In this document: positions 8,917 to 16,430 of the stretch, piece by piece | Layout: each line of letters starts with the position of its first letter | Position numbering within the stretch: position 1 is the stretch's first letter | Source: a virus | Virus record (IMG/VR): IMGVR_UViG_3300023116_000157 | Location: 1-34,240 of that record | DNA: 34,240 bases | Strand: one strand, 5' to 3' | Notes under the pieces: generated by a model | What the model saw: the letters and a program-made list of their open reading frames with translations, nothing else | Databases searched by the model: none | What the model was told of the DNA's origin: nothing | Program-made: the position numbers and the translations under genes

Positions 8917-9332
8917 GCCTTAACCCATGCATTCGTGATGAAGTCTATCTGCGTAGAAACTACACCCTTTTCCCCTACAAAGATAGCCTTTGTGCCTATT
9001 GCTATGCCCATCGCTTCGCCTATCACCCATCTGCGCACTTTGTCAGTCGTGACCAACGCACCTTTCGGGGGAATATATTCGATACGCTTCATTTTGCGGT
9101 CAATCGCTTCTTCTAGTGTGTTGGCTTTGAATACCTTACGCAATTCATTTCGCTTTAGGTACAGCCCATTTTTGGTGTACTGCCCGATCCAATCATCTGC
9201 CCAACCTTCGCCATACATTGCGCGGAAAGCATTGTTGGTAAACATGAAGCAATCGTTGGTATGCCATTGGAACGGCACATTGCGTACTTTGCTGATGTAA
9301 TCGTTCAGCGCGTCTAAATCAGGCTTCACCAT
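8913..9332 (-). CDS. DUF6950-like tail-tip protein (NlpC/P60-like position)
   Basis: 139 residues. The N-terminal part (ALNDYISKVRNVPFQWHTNDCFMFTNNAFRAMYG, then WADDWIGQY) matches the pattern of DUF6950 proteins, where a W-x-x-x-DC motif places a cysteine (residue 28) like the catalytic Cys of NlpC/P60 peptidases. The later part has GxAxG/IGTKAIFVG strands. In lambda-like tails the gene at this position (K) is a cell-wall peptidase and assembly factor. A classic His of an NlpC site is not obvious, so peptidase activity is uncertain. The gene overlaps both neighbours by 4-14 bp. Confidence 0.7.
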   Translation of the reverse strand: MVKPDLDALNDYISKVRNVPFQWHTNDCFMFTNNAFRAMYGEGWADDWIGQYTKNGLYLKRNELRKVFKANTLEEAIDRKMKRIEYIPPKGALVTTDKVRRWVIGEAMGIAIGTKAIFVGEKGVVSTQIDFITNAWVKA

Positions 9333-9894
9333 TTTCTGTGGCCCTGCCCCATACGATTTGTTTGTCCTGTAACTTAGTCACCCAATCAAAGAATGTATCG
9401 CTGCCAGACAAACCTTTTGCGGTTCTTACGCCAGCGTGACTTTCCCGCGTATATCTGCGTACATTCGGACGCTCCAAGGCAATCAGACGGCTTTCCACAG
9501 TCAGACTGATTGTTGCACTTTCAGCCGCATCTTGGATCGTCATTTTATCCATGTAACCGCTGAACACTTCAACGGTTTCGCTGCCCACACCCCAATAGAT
9601 CGTCACCAATCGACCTTGGTATTCTTCTGCCAACGCATACGATATGATTGTACTATCTAACCCGTTTAGCGTTAGCGTGGTGCCACGCGCAGATAAATCG
9701 GACGCCTCCTCTAATCCGTCTATGGTAAGCAAATTGCCTGTGCCAGTGTAAGTTTGGCTATTTATGGTTTTATCACCGTAGCCCGTCCATAAGCGCATGT
9801 TGCCAGTGTCAAAGGCTAGATCGACCGCATAGAATACTTCAATCTGATCGCTATCAAGCGCAGTAAGTAAGGCGGCTGGAACTGTTCTACTCAT
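9319..9894 (-). CDS. Minor tail / baseplate hub protein (DUF2163-like N-terminal type)
   Basis: 191 residues, beginning MSRTVPAALLTALDSDQIEVFYAVDLAFD, with RLWTGYGD, GTGNLLTIDGLEEASDLSARGTTLTLNGLD and a final SRLIALERPNVRRYTRESH. This is the arrangement seen in siphoviral and gene-transfer-agent minor tail proteins near DUF2163 that link the tube to the tip. It sits between the distal-tail-like gene and the DUF6950-like gene, as in those modules, with 4- and 14-bp overlaps. No catalytic site is visible. A structural role is inferred. Confidence 0.7.
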   Translation of the reverse strand: MSRTVPAALLTALDSDQIEVFYAVDLAFDTGNMRLWTGYGDKTINSQTYTGTGNLLTIDGLEEASDLSARGTTLTLNGLDSTIISYALAEEYQGRLVTIYWGVGSETVEVFSGYMDKMTIQDAAESATISLTVESRLIALERPNVRRYTRESHAGVRTAKGLSGSDTFFDWVTKLQDKQIVWGRATENGEA

Positions 9895-10502
9895 ATCGCC
9901 TCAAACGCTCCAAATGTGATGCCGTAAATACTGGCCTCATTGACTGACCAGTTTTGCTGGTTGCTTGCCAAGCGGAACTTGCCAGTTGTGTTCAGGATGT
10001 TTACGCCCGCGCTAGACTTGCTTTCGCGCAAGGCGGGCCAGATTTCTACATCTTGCGCCGATCCTGTACCTGTCACATCTTCTAGCACCTTGTGCAATGT
10101 GCGGTTGGACGTAGTGCCGATCTGAATATAATCGCCAGCAAGCAAGGTTTCACCTGATGTAATTGTACAAGATATTGTACGACTGCCCGCACTACCTGTC
10201 GCAGCGTTTACATCACTGTTGGTCGATACCGTGCCGCGCGGTGATGTTGCGCTGGGATCGCCAAGGTAGAATGTGCCGTATTGGCCACGCAAGCTAATCA
10301 GGAAAGCAATCCATTGTTCCGCATCCGCACGTTTCATTGGCGGCAGTGTAATATCGGCTTGCCATGTTTCACCACTGTAAGCATGTGCCTGACCCGCAAA
10401 GGTAAACGGTGACTGACTGTAAGCCACGGCGTTGACTGCGCGTAATTCAATCTGCGCAATCCCCGTATGTGACGGCAGAGTTAAAGGGTAAGTGATAGCC
10501 AT
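9891..10502 (-). CDS. Distal tail / minor tail protein
   Basis: 203 residues. The sequence YPLTLPSHTGIAQIELRAVNAVAYSQSPFT, followed by LPPMKRADAEQWIAFLISLRGQYGTFYLGDP, then a GDYIQIG segment and a C-terminal WSVNEASIYGITFGAFEAI, matches a well-populated family placed directly after the tape measure in siphoviruses. By position it is the distal tail protein that joins the tube to the tip. It begins where the tape-measure gene stops (TAATG-type overlap) and ends in a 4-bp overlap with the next gene. Confidence 0.72.
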   Translation of the reverse strand: MAITYPLTLPSHTGIAQIELRAVNAVAYSQSPFTFAGQAHAYSGETWQADITLPPMKRADAEQWIAFLISLRGQYGTFYLGDPSATSPRGTVSTNSDVNAATGSAGSRTISCTITSGETLLAGDYIQIGTTSNRTLHKVLEDVTGTGSAQDVEIWPALRESKSSAGVNILNTTGKFRLASNQQNWSVNEASIYGITFGAFEAI

Positions 10503-11902
10503 TATGCAAACGCCCTTCCATATGAACCGCCACGCCGTTTCGCATCTGCGACTGCCGCTTTCGCGCTTTCCGCAATCTGTGGCATCAGTGACTTGATCTC
10601 TGTGCGCACGGTTTGTTGTACGCCTGTTGATACGTTGATGGTTTGGTTGACGACCACAGAACCGCCGCCGGCCATCTTGTCGTTAGGCACGATAGAACCG
10701 GTACGGGAAGGCACAAATAATTCTGGCCCACGTTCGCCTACTACATAAGGGTTTCCGCGCTGTACGGGGCCACCTATGGCCTTCATGGGTGTGCCGCCAA
10801 ATGAAGGGAATGCAGATGTGATAGCATCAGTGATAAAGCCGGTGATCTGTTTAACAACAAACACGCGGTAAAGTTCCTTGATAATATCAGCGGCCATTGC
10901 GCGGAATGCATCTTTGGCCTTCATAGTGCCATCAACCATAGACATGAATGCATCACCAAACTTGTCACCGATCATATCCGCAACGGTTCTAACTGCCGTG
11001 CCTGTTTTCTCAGCTTCATCTTTTACTCGCTTAAAGTAATCCCTTAAATCAATCAGTTTGATGTTGGCCAGCTTTTCTGAAAATGCATCTACAGGTGCGC
11101 CAGCTTTCTCCATTTGGTCTGCAACCAAGTCTGCTTGGTTCCTTGCAACCTTTGCCAAAAAACGCAAATTTTCTGCCGCCGTATGGCCTGTTTCTTCGTC
11201 CATAAAGCCCAAGAACCCTTCTTTCGGCCCAGACATAGAAAAGAAATCAAGCATATCTTGTATAGCTGCACGGGCATCATAAGCACCGGCAATGATGCTT
11301 TGTTTGAATATAAACCAGTGTCCCAATGCTGCATCAATAAATCGCCTAAAACTTTCTGGAATAGCGGAAAAAACAGCGACCATATACTGAAACGCATTGA
11401 TTATTAAATTAACGCCAGAAATCATCGCTTCCTTAACTAGATTAAATGTATATTTAATCCCTTCCCATGCCTTCTTGAATGGTTCAAGTGCTGGGCCGAT
11501 GTCTTGACCAAACCGCTTGAAGTCGAATGATAGCTTGGTTGTTTTATCGCCCATCATTGCGATAGCACCGCCAACCGCAATCAATGCACCCAAGATCATC
11601 CCTTTTGGCCCGAAGATGGACGCAAGTTGAGGTGCTTGCATGGTCATAATGCGCAGCGCATCAGTACCCATAGAAGCCTGAACCGCCATATCTTGGAACT
11701 GCAAGGATGCCATGCCCAAACTGCGGGTCATGTTTTTATTGGCCTTACCAACGCCCTGCATCCCGCGAACATGCCGGTTCATGTTGGCCGTTGACTTCAT
11801 CATGGTCTTATCAAGTGAACCAAGCTGCGCTTGTACCTTCTTCATTTCAGGTACAGCGTTGCCAACGGCGTTCATTTCAAACGTTAGCTTTTCATTCGCC
11901 AT
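10502..11902 (-). CDS. H: Tape measure protein
   Basis: 466 residues, short for this family. It is helical and coiled-coil rich at the N-terminus (about 1-80), has hydrophobic segments (about 98-117, 155-185) and ends with the typical GGPVQRGNPYVVGERGPELFVPSRTGSIVPN motif near residue 390, then a conserved VVVNQTINVSTG strand. Tape measures set tail length at roughly 1.5 angstrom per residue, which would give a tail near 70 nm. It lies directly after the tail chaperone frameshift region; its ATG is inside the last codons of the GT extension. Confidence 0.9.
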   Translation of the reverse strand: MANEKLTFEMNAVGNAVPEMKKVQAQLGSLDKTMMKSTANMNRHVRGMQGVGKANKNMTRSLGMASLQFQDMAVQASMGTDALRIMTMQAPQLASIFGPKGMILGALIAVGGAIAMMGDKTTKLSFDFKRFGQDIGPALEPFKKAWEGIKYTFNLVKEAMISGVNLIINAFQYMVAVFSAIPESFRRFIDAALGHWFIFKQSIIAGAYDARAAIQDMLDFFSMSGPKEGFLGFMDEETGHTAAENLRFLAKVARNQADLVADQMEKAGAPVDAFSEKLANIKLIDLRDYFKRVKDEAEKTGTAVRTVADMIGDKFGDAFMSMVDGTMKAKDAFRAMAADIIKELYRVFVVKQITGFITDAITSAFPSFGGTPMKAIGGPVQRGNPYVVGERGPELFVPSRTGSIVPNDKMAGGGSVVVNQTINVSTGVQQTVRTEIKSLMPQIAESAKAAVADAKRRGGSYGRAFA

Positions 11903-12385
11903 TGTCTTTTTGCTCCGACTTGATCTTAAAGTATGCGACCCATTCGTTATATTCTGAAAGGCTGATTTGCTCTATTTCACCTATGGTTTTGCCAAGCAAT
12001 TCAGCCAATGCAATCAGATTATATCTAAACGGATCGCTTCTTAGTTTTTTTCGTGTTCCTCTGTAGTCACACTTTCAAGAACCGCACCAAAGACCTTCGC
12101 AATCAAGTTGATTGGTTCGCCCATCAATATTGGCTTATCTTCAAGTGAAAATGCCTTTTCACCAGCATCGTCTTCACACTTGCGGATAATCATGTCAATC
12201 ATAGCCGACATAGTTGGGTTGTTGATGAAATCCTTGTGTTTACGTTGGATTTGCTCCATGTCACGCGCCGAAACCGTTGTGAAATATAGGCGAAGCGGTG
12301 TATCCCCTTCGCCCCATTCTTCCACATCCAGAAAACCCCGTTCTTGTTCCGCCCGTTTTGCTGCAATGCGTTTCGCTAGTGACAT
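11892..12385 (-). CDS. Tail assembly chaperone GT fusion (via -1 frameshift)
   Basis: Reading gene G up to its last sense codon and shifting -1 on the A-AAA-AAC heptamer (12050 to 12044) opens a second frame of 50 codons (LRSDPFRYNLIALAELLGKT ... SEQKDNGE) that ends at 11892, inside the start of the tape measure gene. The product would be 164 residues. The extension has the length, position and FxYNxxALAELLGKxxxEIE... character of T domains in lambda-like phages. The G protein and a minor amount of GT together hold the tape measure during tail tube assembly and are normally absent from the virion. Confidence 0.85.
12041..12385 (-). CDS. Tail assembly chaperone G
   Basis: 114 residues; MSLAKRIAAKRAEQERGFLDVEEWGEGDTPLRLYF at the N-terminus and an acidic, helical C-terminus ending TTEEHEKN. 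It sits between the tail tube and tape measure genes, as gene G does in lambda. Its stop codon lies immediately 3' of the slippery heptamer, so normal termination yields G and frameshifting yields GT. It starts 1 bp after the tail tube gene ends. Confidence 0.85.
   Translation of the reverse strand: MSLAKRIAAKRAEQERGFLDVEEWGEGDTPLRLYFTTVSARDMEQIQRKHKDFINNPTMSAMIDMIIRKCEDDAGEKAFSLEDKPILMGEPINLIAKVFGAVLESVTTEEHEKN
12044..12050 (-). promoter_or_regulatory. Programmed -1 frameshift site
   Basis: On the minus strand the sequence reads GAA AAA AAC TAA. The heptamer A AAA AAC is in the correct phase for simultaneous P- and A-site slippage, directly before the zero-frame stop codon. The -1 frame stays open for 50 codons and overlaps the next gene. 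I did not identify a clear stimulatory hairpin downstream. Confidence 0.85.
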
Positions 12386-12386
12386 A

Positions 12387-12791
12387 TTACGCTACCGTTG
12401 TTTCCGTTAGTGCGCCAGAACCTTGGATGGTCAATGATGCCTCAACCAAGCCATCGAATGATGAATTGATTGTGCGACCTGTTACGATGGCTGTACCGCC
12501 GTAATATGTGTCGCCTGATGTTGCACCTTCTGGGTAGAAGTTAAGTGTAACCTCTGCACCAACGGTCAACGCACCTTGGCCGCCTGTATCGCTTTCATCC
12601 CAATATACATCAACTGAACCAGTGAAGTTTTTCAGTGATGATGCATATGAACGGGATGTGTCGCCCATAGTTGTTGTTTCTAGTGTATCCGCTGTTTCTT
12701 CAATGCTGAAAGAACGGATTTCTGCAATTACAGTGTCAGAACCAGCCGTGCCGACTTTTACGGTTCCTTCACTTCCTGTATGTGTCGCCAT
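12387..12791 (-). CDS. Major tail tube protein
   Basis: 134 residues, rich in Ser, Thr and Gly and beta-type. SFSIEETADTLETTTMGDTSRSYASSLKNFTGSVDVYWDESD is the signature of the siphovirus tail tube fold, and VTLNFYPEGATSGDTYYGGTAIVTGRTINSSFDGLVEASLTIQGSG follows the strand pattern of the second half. It is the polymeric inner tube of the tail and should be among the most abundant virion proteins. The gene order (terminator U-like, tube, G/GT, tape measure) agrees. GGAG precedes the ATG. Confidence 0.88.
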   Translation of the reverse strand: MATHTGSEGTVKVGTAGSDTVIAEIRSFSIEETADTLETTTMGDTSRSYASSLKNFTGSVDVYWDESDTGGQGALTVGAEVTLNFYPEGATSGDTYYGGTAIVTGRTINSSFDGLVEASLTIQGSGALTETTVA

Positions 12792-12803
12792 TGGTGGAAC
12801 TCC

Positions 12804-13247
12804 TTACTTGGCTGTTTCTACATCATTGATAGCTGTAACATATCTGATTGAATAAGTCAGCTTGGCTATTCCTAAAATTTGGTCAGCTTCACCGTCAAAT
12901 TGTATCTCAGTTGATGTTAATACGTTGAACTTAGCAAGGCCATTTAATGTGAAATCGTTGGCTAATGCTTCCTCAACTTGGACGGCTATCGCATCCACAT
13001 CATCATCAAACTTACTCGTTTCACGAACATAAATGTCAATGTCTAGGGTAAGTTCTCTGAATAAGTCAGTCACACCAGCGTTAAGACGATCACTACTTTC
13101 TGATCCCGTATATACGCTGATGGCCGGTAAGTTTGTGTCGTTAAGTGGGTGAACTCGCGTTGTATATACGCGCTTTTTCACCAGACTTACGTTGGTCTTC
13201 AATATTGAGGCCACACGATCCCTGATTTGCTTGCGAACATGTGCCAT
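12804..13247 (-). CDS. Tail terminator-like minor tail protein (U-like)
   Basis: 147 residues, with MAHVRKQIRDRVASILK at the start, TRVHPLNDTNLPAISVYTGSES in the middle and a beta-strand plus helix pattern with ELTLDIDIYVRET and DAIAVQVEEAL. This fits the tail terminator family (gpU-like), which caps the tube and joins it to the head. It lies just before the tube gene. The ATG abuts the stop of the preceding connector gene (TAGATG). No enzymatic site is expected or seen. Confidence 0.75.
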   Translation of the reverse strand: MAHVRKQIRDRVASILKTNVSLVKKRVYTTRVHPLNDTNLPAISVYTGSESSDRLNAGVTDLFRELTLDIDIYVRETSKFDDDVDAIAVQVEEALANDFTLNGLAKFNVLTSTEIQFDGEADQILGIAKLTYSIRYVTAINDVETAK

Positions 13248-13562
13248 CTATTGTTTTTCCAACTGTATTGTTGTCACGCCGGTGCCGTCATGCAACCAAG
13301 CAACAACGCGATATTCAACGCTGCTAACGATTAGGTAATCATCTTCTGCGATATTGGGAACATCCGCTGTTCTGCATGTGAACCGTGGCTGTTCCTGATG
13401 AACCGCTGCAATGCCTCCAGCATCAACAGGAACGGTTTCGTTATCGAATATGCCAGTGATGGAACTGTCACCCAAGCCCAATTTGCGACGATAAGAAACA
13501 GTCGATGCAAACTCATCGATGTCAAATATTGCAGTCAAATCGTCAGCAAATGGAATAGCCAT
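13248..13562 (-). CDS. Head-tail joining protein (FII-like)
   Basis: 104 residues. FDIDEFASTVSYRRKLGLGDSSITGIFDNE, then GIAAVHQEQPRFTCRTADVPNIAEDDYLIVSSVEYRVVAWLHDGTGVTTIQLEK, matches the small beta-barrel head-tail attachment proteins typified by lambda FII. It builds the ring between connector and tail terminator. The start codon overlaps the preceding stop as TAATG, showing translational coupling. Confidence 0.78.
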   Translation of the reverse strand: MAIPFADDLTAIFDIDEFASTVSYRRKLGLGDSSITGIFDNETVPVDAGGIAAVHQEQPRFTCRTADVPNIAEDDYLIVSSVEYRVVAWLHDGTGVTTIQLEKQ

Positions 13563-13729
13563 TATTCGCTCTCTTGCTCTTCTTCTTTGCTCTCTTGAAC
13601 GAGCTCATTAATTTCAGCATAACCACGCGAAATTAGCTTTTTACCCACCCTTTCGGCAGTATCGACAGTTTCACCCAAATTATGTAAAACTCCGTCAATA
13701 ATTGTGTCTCTTACTAGCTTCACAATCAT
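13562..13729 (-). CDS. Small neck-region protein
   Basis: 55 residues, MIVKLVRDTIIDGVLHNLGE at the start, then TVDTAERVGKKLISRGYAEIN and a very acidic tail (ESKEEEQESE). It overlaps its upstream neighbour by ATGA and its downstream neighbour by TAATG, so the reading frame is well supported by coupling although the gene is tiny. The sequence does not let me assign a family; it could be a head-tail connector accessory or a small capsid-related protein. The preceding 64-aa protein has a basic tail and this one an acidic tail. Confidence 0.7.
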   Translation of the reverse strand: MIVKLVRDTIIDGVLHNLGETVDTAERVGKKLISRGYAEINELVQESKEEEQESE

Positions 13730-13920
13730 TTCTTAGCCCTTGTTGTTTTAGGTTTTGCCGCGCGGTCTGTAGAAGCCACAGTTGGTTTTGGTTCTGGTGC
13801 TACTGCAACCCGCCCGTAGGCCGTTAATGAAGCCGCTTCGTCTGCGCCTAATTCGACTATCTCGCCAGATTTACGGGCTGAACCCGCTGCAACACATGAT
13901 TTTAGAATGATGTACTTCAT
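13726..13920 (-). CDS. Small protein following the capsid gene
   Basis: 64 residues from the ATG at 13920, which has GAGGGG six bases upstream; an earlier in-frame ATG at 13971 would start inside the capsid stop region and across the hairpin, so I rejected it. MKYIILKSCVAAGSARKSGEIVELGADEAASLTAYGRV is a pattern seen in small proteins directly after phage capsid genes; the C-terminus is Lys/Arg-rich (RAAKPKTTRAKK). A head decoration or connector role is possible but not shown. Confidence 0.7.
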   Translation of the reverse strand: MKYIILKSCVAAGSARKSGEIVELGADEAASLTAYGRVAVAPEPKPTVASTDRAAKPKTTRAKK

Positions 13921-13939
13921 TTTTGACCCCTCGTTAGAG

Positions 13940-13961
13940 GGGGCGGCAAAGTTGCCGCCCC
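13940..13961 (-). terminator. Strong hairpin after the capsid gene
   Basis: Nine perfect base pairs (GGGGCGGCA with TGCCGCCCC) enclose a 4-nt loop, 9 bases after the capsid stop. There is no T-run behind it on the minus strand, and the neck and tail genes continue 20 bases on, so it is more likely a partial terminator or an RNA-stabilising 3' end for the abundant capsid message than a full stop. Confidence 0.65.
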
Positions 13962-13970
13962 AAGTTAGCA

Positions 13971-16430
13971 TTATGCACCGTCGTTGTTGTATGCGAAGCT
14001 AACTGCGTGACGTACTGCTACGTCAACAGTTTGCAATGCAACGATGCGAACTGTGCCAGATGTTGATGCGGTATATGGATCAACTGTGATGTCCAAGCCA
14101 CCGTACATACCAATCAAGCAGTCTGCGAAGTTACCGAAGTATAGATCGCCAGCTGTGACTTGGTTTGATACGATTGCAGTGCGACCGTTGATTGTACCAT
14201 TTGGCTCAACAACAAACTCACCCGAACCAGCATCTTTCTTAGCTGTTTTAAGTGCGCCGTACATGGAAGCTGGCAAGATATACGCTAGGTTGCCCATAAG
14301 CGCGTTATCTTCTGCAACCGCTGTTTCCATTGCAACAACTTCAGCAAATGTTGGAGTTGCCGCTGCGAAGTCTGTTGGTGCGTTGATGCCAGAAGTATTA
14401 GCAATACCTGTTGGCTGGCCAGATGAACCTGTACCTTGCAATGCACCGTTGTCGATTGCTAGTGCGATGCCTGTTGAAAGGTCATTACGAACTAGGTTTT
14501 CTATGTCTAGTGACGATTGCATCATCATCAAGCGTGTGATGTCAGTGAATGCACCAACTGTTTTTGGTGACATTGTGACCTGACCAAATGTTGGTTCGCT
14601 TTCAGTGGACGCGCCACCTTCAGTTGCGATCCATGCACCTGTTGATGCCGCTGTCTTTTTAGGGATTTTTACGTCACCTTGTAGACCTGTCAACATTGTC
14701 GCTCCAGCCTGCATCACAGATGATGCGTTGCGTAGAACGTCAATGAAGTCACCGCCGCGATACGCTTCTGCAACCATTGCGCTGTCGTCTGATGTGTTCA
14801 GATCACGCTGGTTCCATGAACGTAGAACGTCATGTGGCATGTATAGACCTTGTGGATCAATGCCAGCACGTTTTGCAGCTTCTTGTGACGCTTCGAATTC
14901 GAAACGTGCAGCTTCTTGTGCATTACGATCAGTTGGGTTCGCCATTGCACGGATTGCGTTCATCAAAGAGAAGTTACGAACTTCTTTCTTTGTTAGGCCA
15001 ATCTCTTGTGTGTCTAGTGGCGCGTTTCCGATTGCTTCCAACAATTCACCACGGAATTCCGCTAGTGAACGGCCATTTGCAACCGCTTCGTCTGCCATGT
15101 CGCGCTTGTTGTGCTTTGCTGCCAAGCGATACATTTCGGCTGTTTCTTTAGCTGCGGAACGTGCTGCATCTGCGCGAACCGCTTCTACGTCAACTTGAAC
15201 TTCTTCAGTCATTGTAGTTTCCTTTGTTTCAGATTGAATTTTAGGTTCTGCGGGTGGCTTCTCCGCTGCACGACCTACCCCGACTGTCCTGTCTGCGGGT
15301 ATGCTTACAACCGATACTTCCATTGGTAGCCAATTATCAACACGGTAGCTACCCGTGCCTTCCTCGACCATAGAGTTGACATGATAGCCAACACTGATAT
15401 TGCTTCTGATACCATCAACAACATCATCGAAAACCTCTTTAGCAAGTCCATTTTTACCGAAACGAACCGTCGCACGCAAACGACGTGCCGAGCTATCAAG
15501 GTTAACATCTTCAACCACACCAATTTGCTGGCGCGGATCGTGATCTAGCAATAAGGGCATACGACCTGACTTAGCAAAGCTAAGATCAATACTACGCTCA
15601 TTGTGATCTAAAATTTCGTCTCCGAAGCTACGCTCGACTGGTTCCTCACTTGAAACAGCAATACGAACAGTACGCTTATCTTCATCCACGACTTTACCAT
15701 CAAACATCATGCCACGAGTTTCCATATTCTCGCGAGCTAGACGTTCTTTGTCTTTGCCGTAGCCTTTTTTGTCTTTGTAACCGCGCTCATCGACCTTAGT
15801 CAAAGTAGAGAATTTATGACCGGCCGTGACACCAGAAGCTTCATAACCCTCATCACCTTCGCGATACACTTCAATTAATGCAGCAGGATCATCTTCTTCC
15901 GCATTAATTTCAAAGTCTGTTCCGGGGACAGCAATTTGCCCTTCCCTTGCTATTTCTTCAATACGACCATAAGCTTCACCGCCTGAACTATTCCAAGCAA
16001 CAAAATCGCCCACGCTTAGTTCATCAGCTTCTGCTCTTGTTTCATCTGTCATTGTATCATCCTCGAGATTTGAGGCAACCATATCAGATTTATCAATATC
16101 TTGCATATCGCGATCATCCTTATCTAATTGTGCTACGATTTTGCGGCTAAATGAGAAGCCCGCATCACCGCCCCACAAAGCCCAAGCAATACGGCCATTT
16201 GAAGGATAACCATCTTCACCTGGGCGAAATCCTTCGGCTTGCTTATCTACTTCATGTCTGCTAAAGTAAGAATACATGCGCTTCACGGTGTCTTTGCTTA
16301 AATTTTTGCCATTACTTATGTCTCGTGCTCGAGCAATGCCGACAGCAGTGCCGCCGCGACCAAATTCTCTTCGCCAAGAAAGACCACGCTCCGCCTCATT
16401 TACCATTTCACTCGTCGGCTTGTACGGCAT
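13971..16430 (-). CDS. Fused prohead protease - HK97-fold major capsid protein with N-terminal extra domains
   Basis: 819 residues from the ATG at 16430 (GGAGGG 6 bases upstream, overlapping the portal end by 23 bp). In order: an N-terminal domain (about 1-95) with ARARDISNGKNLSKDTVKRM, FSRHEVDKQAEGF and GYPSNGRIAWALWGGDAG; a tudor/DUF2945-like domain (about 138-213, VGDFVAWNSSGGEAYGRIEEI); a prohead protease (about 240-385) with LLLDHD giving the likely catalytic His297 and GIRSNISVGYHV giving Ser346; a coiled-coil delta-like segment (about 407-470); and the HK97-type capsid (about 490-819) with GGDFIDVLRNASSVMQAGA and VPKTVGAFTDITRL-like motifs. Two internal starts with ribosome sites could give shorter products. 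Confidence 0.9.
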   Translation of the reverse strand: MPYKPTSEMVNEAERGLSWRREFGRGGTAVGIARARDISNGKNLSKDTVKRMYSYFSRHEVDKQAEGFRPGEDGYPSNGRIAWALWGGDAGFSFSRKIVAQLDKDDRDMQDIDKSDMVASNLEDDTMTDETRAEADELSVGDFVAWNSSGGEAYGRIEEIAREGQIAVPGTDFEINAEEDDPAALIEVYREGDEGYEASGVTAGHKFSTLTKVDERGYKDKKGYGKDKERLARENMETRGMMFDGKVVDEDKRTVRIAVSSEEPVERSFGDEILDHNERSIDLSFAKSGRMPLLLDHDPRQQIGVVEDVNLDSSARRLRATVRFGKNGLAKEVFDDVVDGIRSNISVGYHVNSMVEEGTGSYRVDNWLPMEVSVVSIPADRTVGVGRAAEKPPAEPKIQSETKETTMTEEVQVDVEAVRADAARSAAKETAEMYRLAAKHNKRDMADEAVANGRSLAEFRGELLEAIGNAPLDTQEIGLTKKEVRNFSLMNAIRAMANPTDRNAQEAARFEFEASQEAAKRAGIDPQGLYMPHDVLRSWNQRDLNTSDDSAMVAEAYRGGDFIDVLRNASSVMQAGATMLTGLQGDVKIPKKTAASTGAWIATEGGASTESEPTFGQVTMSPKTVGAFTDITRLMMMQSSLDIENLVRNDLSTGIALAIDNGALQGTGSSGQPTGIANTSGINAPTDFAAATPTFAEVVAMETAVAEDNALMGNLAYILPASMYGALKTAKKDAGSGEFVVEPNGTINGRTAIVSNQVTAGDLYFGNFADCLIGMYGGLDITVDPYTASTSGTVRIVALQTVDVAVRHAVSFAYNNDGA
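15210..15225 (-). promoter_or_regulatory. Internal ribosome site before the capsid half
   Basis: Within the fused gene, AAAGGAAACTACA precedes an in-frame ATG (codon 407 of the fusion) starting MTEEVQVDVEAV. The spacing (7 nt) is ideal. It lies precisely at the protease/delta-capsid border, so translation here would produce an independent 413-residue capsid precursor in excess over the protease fusion. Confidence 0.6.
16050..16064 (-). promoter_or_regulatory. Internal ribosome site before the tudor-protease part
   Basis: GAGGATGATACA precedes an in-frame ATG (codon 127 of the fusion) starting MTDETRAEADELSVGDF. It sits exactly between the N-terminal domain and the tudor-like domain. It may be a working internal start or a relic of an ancestral separate gene; the spacing (8 nt) is acceptable. 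Confidence 0.45.

Noticed and set aside
14044-15198. Long plus-strand open frames of 179 and 197 codons opposite the capsid gene
   Set aside because: They are antisense to the strongly supported capsid frame, show no family resemblance, are rich in Ser/Ala/Arg as expected for shadow frames, and have no ribosome sites.
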